A stretch of 64,000 nucleotides of DNA from assembly GCF_001949145.1 (NCBI RefSeq), contig NW_019091432.1:1560311-1624310 (forward strand), given 5' to 3'. Each line of letters opens with the position of its first letter. Position 1 is the stretch's first letter. Source of the DNA: Acanthaster planci (taxonomy: Eukaryota > Echinodermata > Asteroidea > Valvatida > Acanthasteridae). Below are positions 62,508 to 64,000 of this stretch, in pieces. A model generated the notes under the pieces. It was not told the DNA's origin. It worked only from the letters and a program-made list of their open reading frames with translations, and made no database searches. The position numbers and the translations under genes are program-made.

Positions 62508-62700
62508 GAGTACTGTTAACCGAGTACTAGAACCTCAATGCTCGAGTTCAATTTTATTCTGGGTATTTTGCAGCCTGAATACAAGAACTGTTGCTCAAGT
62601 ATGAGTAATTGGAAACTCAAGTACAAGTAAGACAAAAGAACTCTGGAAACAGTACTCGAGTAGTACTCGAGTATGGGTACCATGTATGAGTACTACAATA
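62508..62700. repeat. Degenerate gagtac minisatellite, right block
   Basis: Repeated gagtact, agtactcgagt and aagtacaagta motifs resemble the block at 61,718. The two blocks enclose about 560 bp of unrelated sequence. Confidence 0.7.
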
Positions 62701-64000
62701 CTGTCGGTAGGCATGTAAGTGGATGCCAGAGAAAAAAGAAAAGAAGAAAGCCTCGACATTGCGATTCACAACATTTGCTGGGTAAACCTGTATGTAGTAC
62801 CCTCCTCCCCGGATAGTATTGACTATACAGCTAAATGAGCAACAATGTTGACAACAATATCCATATAAATGATAGTTTATTGACACAACACACTTGGAAA
62901 CCTATTCCATTTCATATTCAGTTGTGCTACAAAGTACCGTAGTTACCATACAGTGCTTTTTGGCTGCAGTGCTCAAAATCTTGAGTCTCAGGAACCATAA
63001 AAACATATAAAATAGTTTCTGTCACAACACTCCCAAATTTCAACAAGGGATTTTCATTACGTGCAGCATTAAAACAGAATGCATGCAGTGCCCACTTGGA
63101 TGAGCATCTGCTTGTGTAAGCCCCATGATGAGCCAATGAAAAATAATACCTTACCTGACTGTTACCCAGTCACGCATTGAGACATTGAAATGAATGCATA
63201 AACACACAAAAGAAAAATCTAGTGTTGTGAAATAACCTCGCAGAGATCTTTCCTTATAGTTTGGATCAATTCACCGTGTTTTGGTTATAATACTTAAGAA
63301 TGTACTTGATGTCATCGCACAGGTCACAAGCTCCTGGCATTGTGTTGTTCCCACTATTTTTAAGGACAGGAGCCTCTACGCGTTTTGAGGCTTTTCATGA
63401 TGAAGGTGGCAAGTTTAGGTGAAAGGTTTGCGGTAGCACCACGCGACAATACATCTTTCTGAGAAGAACTCGTGTCCCATCATACGGGTACAAACATCAC
63501 CATGCACGCTTTCTCCATAATGCGCACAAATGCACCTTGCTTGAAGTTGACGGAAAAGCAGAGTCAGCCTACCAAATTCAAATGACCCGCTCTGACGTAC
63601 CAATATTTTGAGGTACACAAAACTGCACCATGTTTGACAAAATGTGCATGTGTTGTTCTGTTGATTGATTTTGATGTGTATTGCCTTACAACATCCCATG
63701 GAAAGATGCACAGCGCGCAAGGTGCATAGCAATGTGTCATACAGTGTTACACCTGCACAGTGAGCAGGGGCAGCACCCTGGGAACCAGCCACACGTGTGG
63801 ACAGGCTTAAAAACACGGACAAGAGCAAAGGACAGCAGAGCAGGGAAATTAAAACCAGGCAAACCTAATTCCTAATTTTGTTTAATTTTGATACAGCAGA
63901 AATTCCGTGCCATCAACTGTAACAGTCCTGACTACAACAGCAAGCTTCCCAGTCAACAACAATGAATGGAAAATGTTTGATTATAATAGCTGGAAACTCT

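Larger units (their letters stand above)
56518..64000. other. FoxK 5' intron or upstream sequence
   Basis: About 7.5 kb with no FHA or N-terminal FoxK exon that I can find on the minus strand, and no other recognised gene. It contains the hairpin element at 57,659, the gagtac blocks and a small start-codon-like island near 62,402. It is most simply a long intron whose upstream exon lies to the right of the window. Confidence 0.6.

Overview
This window is animal nuclear DNA. It has many short coding exons with GT-AG splice sites, long AT-leaning introns and abundant small non-autonomous mobile elements. The gene content (a metazoan FoxK factor and a giant EGF/fibronectin-III protein resembling echinoderm fibropellin-type proteins) points to a marine deuterostome invertebrate. 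A hairpin repeat of a type I associate with sea stars and other echinoderms favours an echinoderm. That placement is an inference and was not checked against any database.

Region 1 (1 to about 42,660, minus strand) is one modular secreted or extracellular gene whose 3' end lies beyond the left edge. In transcript order it has a 5' UTR exon (42,597 to about 42,660); a signal-peptide exon (41,576-41,694); a candidate 15-nt microexon (40,844-40,858); ten FN3 domains (40,731 to 30,158); 34 single-exon EGF domains (29,728 to 3,202); then FN3, EGF, EGF, FN3 (2,831 to 432). That makes 12 FN3 and 36 EGF domains, roughly 7.6 kb of coding sequence in about 50 exons. Apart from one FN3 split over two exons, every module is a phase 1-1 exon, so modules can be duplicated or lost without breaking the frame. 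From 21,618 to 9,818 the EGF exons form a higher-order array: a three-exon cycle (class C 123 nt, class A 117 nt, class B 114 nt) repeated six times, with homology also visible in the introns. The cycle was therefore duplicated as a block of about 1.7-2.6 kb.

Region 2 (about 42,700-48,750) is intergenic. No gene is recognised; it holds simple repeats and possible repeat remnants.

Region 3 (about 48,755-64,000, minus strand) is the 3' part of a FoxK forkhead gene. It covers the last piece of the FHA domain, the complete forkhead domain over three exons, the Ser/Pro-rich segment after it and the low-complexity C-terminus with the stop codon. The exons for the N-terminus and most of the FHA domain were not found and should lie beyond 64,000, leaving at least 7.5 kb of intron in the window.

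Both genes are read right to left, FoxK upstream and the EGF/FN3 gene downstream. Nothing indicates that they act together. The most notable results are the three-exon EGF cycle with a periodic O-fucosylation consensus, the microexon, one GC-AG intron, and several MITE-like elements, one of which can be dated relative to the EGF duplications by empty sites in sister introns.
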